From NCBI GenBank assembly GCA_041391665.1, contig JAWKNO010000003.1, positions 806,001 to 870,000 on the forward strand: 64,000 bases of DNA, in the 5' to 3' direction. A model generated the notes under the pieces. It was not told the DNA's origin. It worked only from the letters and a program-made list of their open reading frames with translations, and ran no database searches. The DNA is from Bacteroidia bacterium (GTDB lineage: Bacteria; Bacteroidota; Bacteroidia; J057). Shown in pieces: positions 9,153 through 18,473 of this stretch (the stretch's first letter is position 1; each line of letters opens with the position of its first letter). A program made the position numbers and the translations under genes.

Positions 9153-11843
9153 TCAGGTTTTTCGCACTTTCTTTTCGAGAATCTGGGTTCCCCACTTGAC
9201 AATGGCCTGCTCCAAATCCTGAAGTTTGAAGGGTTTACTGATATAATCATCCATTCCGGCGGCGAGATATTCTTCCCGGACTCCGGTCATGGCATTGGCA
9301 GTCATCGCAATAATTACCGGCCGGTGAAGCTGTCCAAATTTTTCAATAATCTTTTTGGTTGCCGTGATGCCGTCCATTTCGGGCATTTGAATATCCATAA
9401 AGATCATATCAAAAGACGATTTATCGAGCGCATCCACCGCCTCTTTTCCATCGGAGACAATTTCTATTTCGAAGCCCATTTTTTCCAGAATCCCTTCGAT
9501 AACCGTTTGGTTGATCATATTATCTTCGGCAACCATGATCCGCAACGGGAACCGTTCGCCCAATGTATCATTAAAGGCATACTGGCTTTCGCTTTTACGG
9601 GTACGGGCAGTGGCTTCCGCCTCGCGGTCAACGATGGTTGAAATGAAGAAAATAAAAGACGAACCTTTTTCCTCCGCACTTTCTACCCGAATAGCGCCTT
9701 TCATAAGCTCCAGCAATTTCTTGGTGATGGCGAGTCCCAGTCCTACCCCCCCAAATTTTCGGGAAATAGAGTTGTCTACCTGCTGAAAAGAATCAAAAAT
9801 CGTAGCCTGTTTTTCTTCGGCAATTCCGATTCCGGTATCCGTTACCTCAAACTCCAGTTCCAGCGGATCATTGTGCTTGAAAGGTTCGGCAGGCGGAGAC
9901 ACCAACCTTGCATAAATCTGAATACTTCCCTTATGGGTAAATTTAAGCGCATTGCTCACAAGGTTTACCAAAACCTGCCGGAGCCGGGTAGGGTCGCAGA
10001 ATATATGCCCTGGCACATCTTTCGCAATTTCATAGGCCAGTTTCAACCCTTTTTCTTCGGCAGTGCTCTGAAACAGGGCCATGACTTCATCGAGCAGTTC
10101 ATTTACGGAAGTGCTGCGGATTTCGAGTTCCAGTTTGCCGGCTTCTACACGCGAGTAATCGAGAATATCATTCAGGATGGAGAGCAGATTGTTGCTGGAA
10201 GTGGAAATGGTCTGTGCATATTCACGCTGCTGCTGGTTGAGATTTGTATTCATCAGCAGGCTCGTCATCCCGATAATCCCGTTCATCGGCGTTCGAATCT
10301 CATGGCTCATGGTTGCGAGGAAATTCGATTTGGCAACCGAGGCGGCTTCTGCCTGGCGTTTGGCCTCTTCCAGTCGCTGGTTGATTTTGTGGAGCTGACG
10401 GTTTTGGGTATTAATGACTTTGTTTTGATGCGCCAGTTGGTCATTGACCTTCTGCTTGATTTTAGTCTGCCGGAACAAAACACCCAGAAGGATAATAATG
10501 AGGAAAAGTACAATACTTCCTGCATAGATAATGATCTGGTTTTGGCGCGCCCTTTCTTCGCCTATACGGATAACATTTTTGGCTTCTTCCAGCTTTTTTT
10601 CCTGGGCAATGGCTTCATATCGGTTTTGAATATCTGCGATTTCCCGGGTCTTTTGGGTGCGAAACAGCGAGTCATTGAGTCCGGTGAAAAACTGATAATA
10701 CTTAAGGGCATTATTCAGGTCTTCGGATTCGACATAGATATCGGTAAGCAGTTTGTAGGTGCTTCGGCGAAAAGTATCCAGAGGAGTATGAGCAGAAAGG
10801 GAAAGGCAATGATTTAGGGCATCAATCGCATCATCATACTCTTTGAGATGATAATAGGCTTTCCCAATATTGTACATTATGTTGACATTGGTATCACCGA
10901 GCGCTGTCTGGTTTTTGAGTGATTCATTATAGTGAACAAGCGCGCGGTTGTAATCGCCTTCCGCCATATAGGTATCGCCAATTTTGCTCAGCGTTTCGGC
11001 TCTGGCAGCGCGATCGGGAAGGTCATCACGGGTGATGAGCGCTTTGTCGAAATATTCTACCCGGGCTTTGTGAATACTGTCCATTGCCAGATAGACTTCT
11101 CCGATATTATGGAGATCATCTGCAATTTTTTCCTCATTGCCGAGAGCCTGCTGAATATCCAGGGAGCGGTTAAAATATTCGAGTGCGCGATTGTAGCGTT
11201 TGTCCAGAAAAAAAACGCGCCCGATATTGTTAAGCGCCTGGGAAATACCCGTAGAGTCTTCGAGATTTTTGTACAGATCCAGTGCTTGAAAATATATCGT
11301 ATGAGCAGTTGTGAGATTGCCCATTTTTTCATTCATCATGCCGATCTGGTTGGTAGCATTGGCAATTCCTACACTGTCTTTCTGGATATCTGACAGTTCT
11401 TTTGACCGTTGAAAATAGGTAATGGCCTCCTCATATCTTCCCATAATGATACAAACCGATTGAATCTCCTTAAGCGAAGATTGTATTTCAATCGCTTTGC
11501 TATAACGGAGGCGAAGGTTCAGCGCATCTTTATAGTGCTGAAAGGCATTCTCATACTCACCCAGCAGCTTATATACATTTCCCAGATCATGTTCTGCATT
11601 GCCCTGAAGGCGGGGATCTTCAAGCTCTCTGGCAATACGCAGTGATTGAAAAGCATAATCAATGGCCTGTTTGCGATTACCCGCTTTCGCCGAAATGTAA
11701 ACCATTTTGCTCAGGACAGCAGGTTGTTCTGACTTAGGCAGCCCCTGTAGCTCCTTATTAAGGCTATCCAGACCGCCCGGATTATTGCCATAAACCGGGA
11801 CAGATATTCCCCATAGAAACACCCAGTACAATAGAAATCTCAT
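9153..11843 (-). CDS. TPR-containing hybrid histidine kinase (TPR-TM-HisKA-HATPase-REC)
   Basis: The start at 11843 puts a signal peptide (MRFLLYWVFLWGISVPVYG) at the N-terminus; upstream in-frame starts add only a non-signal leader. Residues about 40-400 form TPR helices (repeats such as ALNNIGRVFFLDKRYNRALEYF) in the periplasm. A short coiled coil and one membrane helix follow at about 435-458 (IIIYAGSIVLFLIIILL). The cytoplasmic part has a second coiled coil, then HisKA with the phospho-acceptor His near 515 (MSHEIRTPMNGI). The HATPase has an N box (NLVSNALKFT), G1 (DTGIGIAEE) and G2 (GVGLGLAITKKL). A C-terminal receiver has its Asp near 815 (FMDIQMPEMDG) and Lys-Pro at YISKPF. There is no DNA-binding domain, so the phosphate must go to a separate phosphotransfer or regulator protein. 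No cognate regulator is adjacent. Confidence 0.9.
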   Translation of the reverse strand: MRFLLYWVFLWGISVPVYGNNPGGLDSLNKELQGLPKSEQPAVLSKMVYISAKAGNRKQAIDYAFQSLRIARELEDPRLQGNAEHDLGNVYKLLGEYENAFQHYKDALNLRLRYSKAIEIQSSLKEIQSVCIIMGRYEEAITYFQRSKELSDIQKDSVGIANATNQIGMMNEKMGNLTTAHTIYFQALDLYKNLEDSTGISQALNNIGRVFFLDKRYNRALEYFNRSLDIQQALGNEEKIADDLHNIGEVYLAMDSIHKARVEYFDKALITRDDLPDRAARAETLSKIGDTYMAEGDYNRALVHYNESLKNQTALGDTNVNIMYNIGKAYYHLKEYDDAIDALNHCLSLSAHTPLDTFRRSTYKLLTDIYVESEDLNNALKYYQFFTGLNDSLFRTQKTREIADIQNRYEAIAQEKKLEEAKNVIRIGEERARQNQIIIYAGSIVLFLIIILLGVLFRQTKIKQKVNDQLAHQNKVINTQNRQLHKINQRLEEAKRQAEAASVAKSNFLATMSHEIRTPMNGIIGMTSLLMNTNLNQQQREYAQTISTSSNNLLSILNDILDYSRVEAGKLELEIRSTSVNELLDEVMALFQSTAEEKGLKLAYEIAKDVPGHIFCDPTRLRQVLVNLVSNALKFTHKGSIQIYARLVSPPAEPFKHNDPLELEFEVTDTGIGIAEEKQATIFDSFQQVDNSISRKFGGVGLGLAITKKLLELMKGAIRVESAEEKGSSFIFFISTIVDREAEATARTRKSESQYAFNDTLGERFPLRIMVAEDNMINQTVIEGILEKMGFEIEIVSDGKEAVDALDKSSFDMIFMDIQMPEMDGITATKKIIEKFGQLHRPVIIAMTANAMTGVREEYLAAGMDDYISKPFKLQDLEQAIVKWGTQILEKKVRKT

Positions 11844-11973
11844 CGGGTCCGCCTTCATCCGAAATAAATATATGTATTCCCCCATACTATCTAACCGCAT
11901 TTCCTGTGCCTCTTTATTAGTTATAACGGAGAGAACACCCTAAATTATAAAAATGTATGAAACTTACATAAGC

Positions 11974-12004
11974 AAAACACCGGGCATTATTTCAATACCC
12001 GGTG
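11974..12004 (-). terminator. Putative intrinsic terminator of the ABC efflux operon
   Basis: Read on the minus strand just past the adaptor gene stop, 7-bp arms (CACCGGG and CCCGGTG) enclose a 13-base AT-rich loop and are followed by TTTTGC. The T run is short, so termination may be partial. Confidence 0.55.
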
Positions 12005-12045
12005 AATTTATCAGATTTACCTGTGAATAAGCCTTTTGTCAGCGA

Positions 12046-13137
12046 TTATTGATTGACGTTGGGATTTTTGATTTTATCTTTTTCCGTAATGCCGGAAAGA
12101 ATTTCAATATTGATCCCGTCTGAAAGGCCGGTCTGAACAGTTACTTTTTTAAATTGTTGCACCCCCTCTTCCACTTCGACAAACGTTGTTTCTTCTTCAA
12201 ACTGAAGTACCGCTTCCCGAACCGCCAGTACACTGTCTTTGCGCTGAAGAACAATATCTGCATTGGCACTATACCCGGCACGGATAAACTGGTCCTTTTT
12301 CAGCTTTACGTCGGCGCGGATTTCAAATTGAATTGCGCCATTTTCCTCCACGCCTTTTGGGGATATATGTTCCAGGATCGCTGAAAACTTTTCGGCTTCG
12401 ATAGCGCCTACGGTAAGCAGCAGTTCCATTCCTTCACGAATTTTTCCGACTTCCGACTCGTCAACTTTTCCTTCGAAAATCATATCCTCCAGATTGGCGA
12501 CTACGGCAATCGTAGTACCGTCGTTGAAGGTATTGGCCTCAATCACCGAATTGCCCTCTTCCACGGGTACGTCCAGCACCATGCCACTGATGGTAGCGCG
12601 TATATTTGTGTTGGCCGTCTGACCTGTTTTTTGGGTAGAACCTTCGCGAATCAGTTGAAGATTGTCTTTTGCTGCGGAGAGCTCTTCTTTGGCGTTTTTA
12701 AAGTTGAGGTCAAATTGTTGAAAAACCGCTTCGGCGATGACTCCGTCAGTGAGCAGCTGTTTGTTTCGCTCATATTCCCTTCTGGAATTTTCCAACGCGA
12801 TTTCTGCACGATTTACCCGGCTTTCTGCGCTGTTTAGATTGACCATGTTGGGGATAATGCGAACCGTAGCGATAAGATCACCGGCTTTTACAATATCTCC
12901 CGGCTCTACATAGAGATTTTTCACCAGCCCCGAAACCTGCGGCTTGATTTCGATCTCTTTACGGGGAACTACAGATCCTGTAGCTACGGTTTTTTTGACG
13001 ATATCTGTGTAGAATGCAGTTTCTGTCTGATATATGACCGGCGGCTTTTGGTTCTTCTTATAGAGGAAAAAACCGGTCCAGACAAATAATCCTAAAATAC
13101 CACCGACAATCAGTATGGGAAGAATCGTGCGTTTCAT
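12046..13137 (-). CDS. Periplasmic adaptor of ABC efflux pump (MacA/HlyD family)
   Basis: The 363-residue membrane-fusion protein links an inner-membrane ABC pump to an outer-membrane TolC-type exit duct. An N-terminal membrane helix (ILPILIVGGILGLFVW) is followed by the lipoyl-like half motif (VKKTVATGSVVPRKEIEI, VSGLVKNLYVEPGDIVKAG), a helical hairpin of about 60 residues (SAESRVNRAEIALENSRR), the second lipoyl half (ATISGMVLDVPVEEGNSV), a beta-barrel and a membrane-proximal domain. It is the last gene of a four-gene minus-strand operon (ATPase, permease, permease, adaptor) with gaps of 23, 16 and 50 bp. No TolC gene lies in the window, so the outer-membrane partner is encoded elsewhere. 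The substrate cannot be told. Confidence 0.9.
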   Translation of the reverse strand: MKRTILPILIVGGILGLFVWTGFFLYKKNQKPPVIYQTETAFYTDIVKKTVATGSVVPRKEIEIKPQVSGLVKNLYVEPGDIVKAGDLIATVRIIPNMVNLNSAESRVNRAEIALENSRREYERNKQLLTDGVIAEAVFQQFDLNFKNAKEELSAAKDNLQLIREGSTQKTGQTANTNIRATISGMVLDVPVEEGNSVIEANTFNDGTTIAVVANLEDMIFEGKVDESEVGKIREGMELLLTVGAIEAEKFSAILEHISPKGVEENGAIQFEIRADVKLKKDQFIRAGYSANADIVLQRKDSVLAVREAVLQFEEETTFVEVEEGVQQFKKVTVQTGLSDGINIEILSGITEKDKIKNPNVNQ

Positions 13138-13187
13138 AAGTAGTATGGGTTTCTTTTATGCAATTATATTTTTCAAAAACTTATTGA

Positions 13188-14450
13188 TTATTCTGCTCTG
13201 AGGGCATCAACCGGGCTAATAGATAAAGCTCTTTTCGCAGGAATAAATCCGGCAAAAGCCCCTCCTGCCACCAGGATGACCAGCGCACGTACCATGAGTG
13301 AAAAATCTACTGAAGGGTCTTTAAAAAACCCACTTTCAATATGGAACTCAAGTGCTGCCCAGTTGTACAGTTCCAGCAATCCCAGCCCGCACATCAGGCC
13401 CACATAACCGGCAACTGTCGTAAGAAATACCGATTCCATGAGAATCAGGGAGACGATTGAAATCGGGCGTGCCCCCAATGCCCGGCGAACGCCGATTTCT
13501 TTGGTGCGCTCTTTCACCAATACGAGCATGATATTACTAATGCCGATGACCCCTGCAATGAGTGTACAAATACCGACAAACCATGAGAGCAGGTTGATCC
13601 CTGTCATCGTATTGCTCATCTGGTTAAATCGTTCTTCCAGATTAAAATGGCCAAATGCCCGGTTGTCATCGGGAGCTACCCGGTGCCGCGCTTTCAGGAT
13701 TTTCAATACCTTTTCTTCGGCCACAGACACCGGTACATCATCCTGACTCGTAATGGCGATCCATCCTACAAAATCTCCGAAGTTGAATGCCTGCTGGAAG
13801 GTGGAAAATGGAATATAAATCTTCTGTGCTGCATTTTCTCCACGGCCTCCGGCCTGTTCGGTATCAAAGGTACCTACGACCTTGAAGTACACACCATTGA
13901 TGTAGATATAGTCTCCGATGGGATCTTCATCTACATCAAACAAAATCTCTTTGACCCGGGGTCCAATTACCGCAACTTTCCGGCGCTCCTTTATGTCGAG
14001 CGGATTGATAAACCTCCCGGAGATAATCTTGGGGGACTCCACTTCAAATATATTGGGCATGTTTCCCGACACGCTGAAGGTTCCATAGCGGTTTCCCCGG
14101 GTTACACTGTTATTACCCTGCCATCCACCTAACTGATTGATCGGAGAAATGATTCGGGCCTCAGGAATCGCCTGCTCCATAGCCTTCATATCGTCCAGGG
14201 TCATCCGCATCCGCCGTCCGGGCGGAAGGCCATTGAATGCTTTGGAGGTGGACTGGTTCCAAACGTAGAGGCTATTGGTAGCCATTCCGGCAAAGTTACT
14301 GGTCGCGCCGGTTGAAAGCCCTTTTCCTGCCCCCATCATTACGACCAGCATAAAAATCCCCCAAAACACACCAAAGGCTGTCAGCGCTGTCCGCAAGGGA
14401 TTTTTGGAGAGCGAGTGGAAAATTTCCTGCCATTTGTCTATATCAATCAT
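13188..14450 (-). CDS. ABC transporter permease, MacB/FtsX type (second permease)
   Basis: This 420-residue inner-membrane subunit has the MacB layout. A first membrane helix (ALTAFGVFWGIFMLVVMM) starts near residue 18, a large periplasmic domain of about 230 residues follows, and three C-terminal membrane helices come last (LSWFVGICTLIAGVIG, SLILMESVFLTTVAGYVG, LMVRALVILVAGGAFAG). The cytoplasmic coupling loop KERTKEIGVRRALGA and the tail PVDALRAE are FtsX-superfamily signatures. It lacks the N-terminal ATPase fused in E. coli MacB; the ATPase is the separate gene at 15726-16406. It is clearly paralogous to the next permease, and the two probably form a heterodimer. Such pumps are mechanotransmitters that move substrate from the periplasm rather than through their own membrane domain. 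Confidence 0.92.
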   Translation of the reverse strand: MIDIDKWQEIFHSLSKNPLRTALTAFGVFWGIFMLVVMMGAGKGLSTGATSNFAGMATNSLYVWNQSTSKAFNGLPPGRRMRMTLDDMKAMEQAIPEARIISPINQLGGWQGNNSVTRGNRYGTFSVSGNMPNIFEVESPKIISGRFINPLDIKERRKVAVIGPRVKEILFDVDEDPIGDYIYINGVYFKVVGTFDTEQAGGRGENAAQKIYIPFSTFQQAFNFGDFVGWIAITSQDDVPVSVAEEKVLKILKARHRVAPDDNRAFGHFNLEERFNQMSNTMTGINLLSWFVGICTLIAGVIGISNIMLVLVKERTKEIGVRRALGARPISIVSLILMESVFLTTVAGYVGLMCGLGLLELYNWAALEFHIESGFFKDPSVDFSLMVRALVILVAGGAFAGFIPAKRALSISPVDALRAE

Positions 14451-14466
14451 ACCTGCGGGTTATTTT

Positions 14467-15702
14467 TTATTCATCTCTAAGTGCTTCAATCGGACGGATC
14501 CGCGCAGCTTTAATGGCGGGAACCAGCCCGGCCATTGTCCCTGCAAATACAAGTAAAATCGTCGCCTGAAGGGCGACGCCCAGGTTAATCTCAGGATTTG
14601 AAAACATTGGCGTATCGGCAGGTACAAAGGATGCGACCAATGCCAATAGCCCTACTCCCAGAATCAGTCCCAGATAACCCGCCATTGAAGTTATAAATAT
14701 CGATTCCTGAATGATCAGACTCAGGATAGACCACGGAGTCGCACCGATTGCTTTTCGGATCCCGATCTCTTTTGTCCTTTCTTTCACCACAATCATCATA
14801 ATATTACCGACGCCGACTACCCCGGCCAGGATCGTTCCTATGCCGATTACCCATATAAAAGCCTGAATGCCGCCCAGCACACCCATAATATTCTGGTACT
14901 GTTCAATGCTGTTGCGGACATAAGCAGCCTTGGGATCTTCGGGGTCAAAATTATTTCTTTTGGAGAGTTTCGTTTTGATCTGGTCTGCGATCATCTGGCT
15001 TTCTTCCAGACTGGCATCGCCCACGGTGACCATCATCTGATTGATATGATTGGCTCCATTGAACGTGCGCTGTGCTGTGGTAATCGGGATATACATCGTT
15101 TCTGTTTCTCCCTCATTTCCCTCATCCTCAAAAATACCGACTACTTTGAACGCGATGCCGTTGAGGTTGATGTATTTTCCGATGGCGGTCTCATGAAGAA
15201 AAAGTGCATCTCTTACTCTTACACCGATAGCCGTCACCTTACGGTGTTCGGCAATGTCCTTTTCATTGATATAGCGACCTTCTACTACCAGGGTTTTTTC
15301 CAGGTACTGAAAGTCAGGGTGCACACAGCGAACGGAGAAGGCACCAAACTCATCTTTATAATTGACAGTTACGGCTGACTGTATATTAAATCTCGCACTG
15401 ATATGATCTAATCCCTCTACCTGCGTACGCACCGCATCGTAATCTTCATTGGTAAACTGCACCCGCCGTCCGGGTTGAAGTCCTTTATAAGCCAGACTGG
15501 TTGTTCCGCTTGAAATCCAGATGCTGTTGATAGCATCATCTTTAAACATATTGGCGACGCCGTTTTGCAGGCCATTTCCTGCACCCAGGAGTATCACAAG
15601 CATAAATATCCCCCAGGCTACGCTAAAGGCTGTCAGGAAGGTGCGGAGTTTATTTTTCCCGATGGTTGAAAATATTTCCTGCCACTTGTCTATATCAAAC
15701 AT
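14467..15702 (-). CDS. ABC transporter permease, MacB/FtsX type (first permease)
   Basis: This 411-residue paralogue of the adjacent permease has the same four-helix plan: FLTAFSVAWGIFMLVILL near the N-terminus, a periplasmic domain, then AFIWVIGIGTILAGVVG, SLIIQESIFITSMAGYLG and a last helix ending in the tail RPIEALRDE. The coupling motif is KERTKEIGIRKAIGATP. Both permeases start with a similar short cytoplasmic leader containing DIDKWQEIF, so the pair arose by duplication. The gene is 23 bp downstream of the ATPase and 16 bp upstream of the second permease, so one transcript is likely. MacB-like duty (efflux of antibiotics, peptides or lipids) is a family inference only. Confidence 0.92.
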   Translation of the reverse strand: MFDIDKWQEIFSTIGKNKLRTFLTAFSVAWGIFMLVILLGAGNGLQNGVANMFKDDAINSIWISSGTTSLAYKGLQPGRRVQFTNEDYDAVRTQVEGLDHISARFNIQSAVTVNYKDEFGAFSVRCVHPDFQYLEKTLVVEGRYINEKDIAEHRKVTAIGVRVRDALFLHETAIGKYINLNGIAFKVVGIFEDEGNEGETETMYIPITTAQRTFNGANHINQMMVTVGDASLEESQMIADQIKTKLSKRNNFDPEDPKAAYVRNSIEQYQNIMGVLGGIQAFIWVIGIGTILAGVVGVGNIMMIVVKERTKEIGIRKAIGATPWSILSLIIQESIFITSMAGYLGLILGVGLLALVASFVPADTPMFSNPEINLGVALQATILLVFAGTMAGLVPAIKAARIRPIEALRDE

Positions 15703-15725
15703 TGCGGATGTCTTTGAGGGTTCAT

Positions 15726-16406
15726 TTACCGGGAAACGATTTCGTTGGCTTCAATCTGGCCGTCGCGAAGCCTGATGATGCGATTGGTCATGGCGGCGAT
15801 ATCATGTTCGTGGGTTACGATTACCACGGTTATGCCGGAGCGGTTAATTTCTTTGAGCACCTCCATTACCTCCAAAGAAGTCTGAGAGTCAAGCGCACCG
15901 GTAGGTTCATCGGCAAGAATCAGTTTAGGTTGGGAAATAAGTGCCCGGGCAATAGCTACGCGCTGCTTTTGTCCGCCAGAGAGCTCATTGGGTTGGTGGT
16001 CTGCCCATGCAGCGAGACCTACTTTATCGAGATATTCGAGGGCCAGCTTGTTGCGTTTGATCCGGCCAACATTTTGATAGTAGAGCGGGAGCGCAACATT
16101 CTCCACGGCATTTTTAAAGGAAATAAGGTTAAATGACTGAAAAATAAACCCGATGAGCTTATTTCTGTAAACGGCGGCCTTGGTTTCCGACAAATCCTTT
16201 ATTAGTGTCCCATTGAGCGTATAGGATCCCGAATCATAATTGTCGAGAATACCCAGAATGTTCAGCAGGGTAGATTTACCCGACCCCGATGATCCCATAA
16301 TGGATACCAGCTCGCCTTCTTTGATCTCCAGGTTGATTCCTTTTAATACATGCAGGGAGTTATGTCCAATCTGGTAAGATTTGTGAATGTCTTTGAGTAT
16401 GAGCAT
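15726..16406 (-). CDS. ABC transporter ATP-binding protein (MacB/LolD type)
   Basis: This 226-residue cytoplasmic ATPase drives the two permeases downstream. All nucleotide-binding elements are present: Walker A GSSGSGKSTLLN, Q-loop FIFQSFNLI, signature LSGGQKQRVAIARAL, Walker B LILADEPTGALD and H-loop VIVTHEHD. The short form and the sequence ADEPTGALDS place it in the LolD/MacB-ATPase group rather than among importers. It is the first gene of the operon, and about 110 bp separate it from the DUF4846 gene upstream, so the operon promoter may lie at 16407-16516. Confidence 0.94.
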   Translation of the reverse strand: MLILKDIHKSYQIGHNSLHVLKGINLEIKEGELVSIMGSSGSGKSTLLNILGILDNYDSGSYTLNGTLIKDLSETKAAVYRNKLIGFIFQSFNLISFKNAVENVALPLYYQNVGRIKRNKLALEYLDKVGLAAWADHQPNELSGGQKQRVAIARALISQPKLILADEPTGALDSQTSLEVMEVLKEINRSGITVVIVTHEHDIAAMTNRIIRLRDGQIEANEIVSR

Positions 16407-16516
16407 GAGGAATAATGTCAGTCTGACTATGTGTATTTTACGGCAAGAAAGGGTTTAACGCCATGGAATTATCTGTCGTTTGCAGAGAATATATAGCAGT
16501 TCGTCGAAAAAACCGG

Positions 16517-17362
16517 TTATTTATTACCAAATCGCTTCAAAGTCCCTTCCTGAAATGTCCATTCAGGCGTATAAAGCTGTCCTTCTGTTACCGGATACCA
16601 TGGGTTCAGCGATTTATCCGTAGGATTGCGGAGCACATGCATTTCCTGAGCAGGCATATAACTCTGCGCCAGCAGAAAGATCCGTTTTCCGGTTTCAATA
16701 TTCTCGGCTACATCCACTACCATCACGGCATGCCCCGGAAATCCTCCCTGAATAAAAACATCACCAGGCTGGATCTGCGTTATATCTTCCACTACCAACA
16801 ACTCTTTATCTAGCGAAAAGGTTCCGGCATAGGAGAAGACCAGGTCCATATATTTTCGAAAATTTTTATAACTGCCATCTGACGCAGCAGATTTACTCCA
16901 GTACACTTTATTACCGGTAAACTGCGGCCGATAGCCATCGCGGTACCGCATGTAATCGGCCCGGTCGCCGGAGGTGAAATTAAAATGAATCTGGCTATAC
17001 TCGCCGCATGCAAAATGATATTCGGCTTTGAGCCGCATGACTGCATCGGCACATTGTTGAAGATCGCGGGTGCCCGGGTCTATATCGATCACCAGAAAGT
17101 GTGCATTCTGATTGTGTTTGGGTTCTCCATTATACAACATCACCTGAGGGCGGCCTGGTTTTAGGGGAAGTTGCCGGAGCCATTCACCAAAACTATGGGC
17201 CGGAACCGGCAGCCTTTGATAACCATCAGGGACAGGAATCCGAAAATCCAGGGCATTAGCTGAAAGACAGGAATCTTTCCAGCGATAATCATTTTGGGAA
17301 ATTGCCTGAAAACCCAAGAAAGTCCACAACAGCAGCAGAGCAATCTTATACAGTTTATCCAT
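16517..17362 (-). CDS. DUF4846 family exported protein
   Basis: I chose ATG 17362 (MDKLYKIALLLLWTFLGF), which gives a signal peptide cleaved after about residue 22; a GTG three codons earlier is also possible. The mature part of about 255 residues resembles the DUF4846 family of Bacteroidota, with segments such as IPVPDGYQRLPVPAHSFGEW, HLxxxP-like LRQLPL, VIDIDPGTRDLQQCADAVMR and the end GDVFIQGGFPGHAVMVVDVA. The last segment, with Gly-Phe-Pro-Gly-His-Ala, and an earlier conserved Cys (CADA, CGEYS) suggest a papain-like or NlpC-like fold, but this is inference. No function is established. It precedes the efflux operon on the same strand. Confidence 0.75.
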   Translation of the reverse strand: MDKLYKIALLLLWTFLGFQAISQNDYRWKDSCLSANALDFRIPVPDGYQRLPVPAHSFGEWLRQLPLKPGRPQVMLYNGEPKHNQNAHFLVIDIDPGTRDLQQCADAVMRLKAEYHFACGEYSQIHFNFTSGDRADYMRYRDGYRPQFTGNKVYWSKSAASDGSYKNFRKYMDLVFSYAGTFSLDKELLVVEDITQIQPGDVFIQGGFPGHAVMVVDVAENIETGKRIFLLAQSYMPAQEMHVLRNPTDKSLNPWYPVTEGQLYTPEWTFQEGTLKRFGNK

Positions 17363-17434
17363 ATTGAGCACAATTTAAGTAAAAGTTATGTATAGAAAGG
17401 AATCAAACCACACGATTCCTCCGTATTTTAGACC

Positions 17435-18361
17435 ATGCAATATATCAATCCGTTATCTATACTCAACCTTGAACCGGCGGCACTCAGCAATGGCCTGGAT
17501 CAAACCATGTTGAAGCGGGAAAAAAAACGTTTACTTGCAGAGTTTGAACTGCATAATACCCCTACGATTGTGCTCCGGGGAAAGGAGATTTCCAAATCTG
17601 ACGTACTCCGGGTTTTTGATATGCTTTCGACAGATACGGAGCGATCCCACCACCTGCGTATTTTCCAGAATCCGAAACTGCTTACCTTTCTGGAAGAGGC
17701 ATCGCTGGAATATTTTTACTCAGGGGATATTGTTCTTCTGGCTTCGTTTCCTTCAGATTTCCTTGCATTTATTGCTCCATATTTTGCCGAACAGTACAAT
17801 CGCAGGCTGTTTCATGCCTTCCGGCAAAGAGACTGGGAGGAGATTAATGTACTTTGTGCCCATCCGATTGCCATCCCGGTATCTTTCTTCGCACTGGCAT
17901 ACAAAGATACCTTCCGGCATATTCATACATTAGTTACAGATATAGAAACGCTGGCAAGCCAGATCTCTGCCGGAGAAGCACCCGATGGTAGAGTTCAGGA
18001 AATCTGTGATGAACTGCTCGTAACCTCGATCAACCATTTGCCCGATTACTTTACCGATGTCAGAGACAAATACGGCCAGGCACTGGAAATTCTCGCCCTA
18101 TCTGTATTTAACACGCACCGAAGAGGTCAGCTGGGCATGTTTATTCTTCGTCAGGGGCTAAAACTAAACATTTCCACCGGGACACGAGACCGTTTGCAGT
18201 ATGTGTTGGATCAATTGCTGAAGCTCGCACCAGCCGAGTCCCTGTTTGAGTCATTGACAGGAAGCGGTCAAAAGGATGACGACAATTCCGGCTTTTGGTG
18301 GATTGCACTGGGAGTCGGCGCCGTAGCTGCCTGGGCGATAAGCAAGCTGATACGGGACTAA
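17435..18361 (+). CDS. Unrecognised tail-anchored protein
   Basis: The 308-residue protein has no signal peptide and is mostly helical and acidic/neutral in its first 270 residues (for instance LAEFELHNTPTIVLRGKEI, EICDELLVTSINHLPDYF). It ends with one hydrophobic helix (FWWIALGVGAVAAWAISKL) followed by only three residues, RD after an Ile. The expected topology is a cytoplasmic domain held on the inner membrane by its C-terminal tail. The early part (SNGLDQTMLKREKKRLLAEF, then SKSDVLRVFDML) vaguely resembles a J-domain-like helical start, but no HPD motif is seen. The Asp-rich linker (QKDDDNSG) precedes the anchor. It is divergent from the DUF4846 gene, with 72 bp between starts. I do not recognise a family. 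Confidence 0.7.
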   Translation: MQYINPLSILNLEPAALSNGLDQTMLKREKKRLLAEFELHNTPTIVLRGKEISKSDVLRVFDMLSTDTERSHHLRIFQNPKLLTFLEEASLEYFYSGDIVLLASFPSDFLAFIAPYFAEQYNRRLFHAFRQRDWEEINVLCAHPIAIPVSFFALAYKDTFRHIHTLVTDIETLASQISAGEAPDGRVQEICDELLVTSINHLPDYFTDVRDKYGQALEILALSVFNTHRRGQLGMFILRQGLKLNISTGTRDRLQYVLDQLLKLAPAESLFESLTGSGQKDDDNSGFWWIALGVGAVAAWAISKLIRD

Positions 18362-18473
18362 ATGCGAAAAAATACCGAAAAAGGGAGGGTTTTTCTTTCG
18401 AAAGTTTTACCCATTCGAAACTTATCATTAAATTAGGGCCATCCCCTGGTTTATCTATATTTGTTTTTGGTAT

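Noticed and set aside
9873..10817. A plus-strand open frame of 314 codons opposite the hybrid kinase
   Set aside because: It is a shadow of the kinase coding strand; the kinase motifs on the minus strand are complete.
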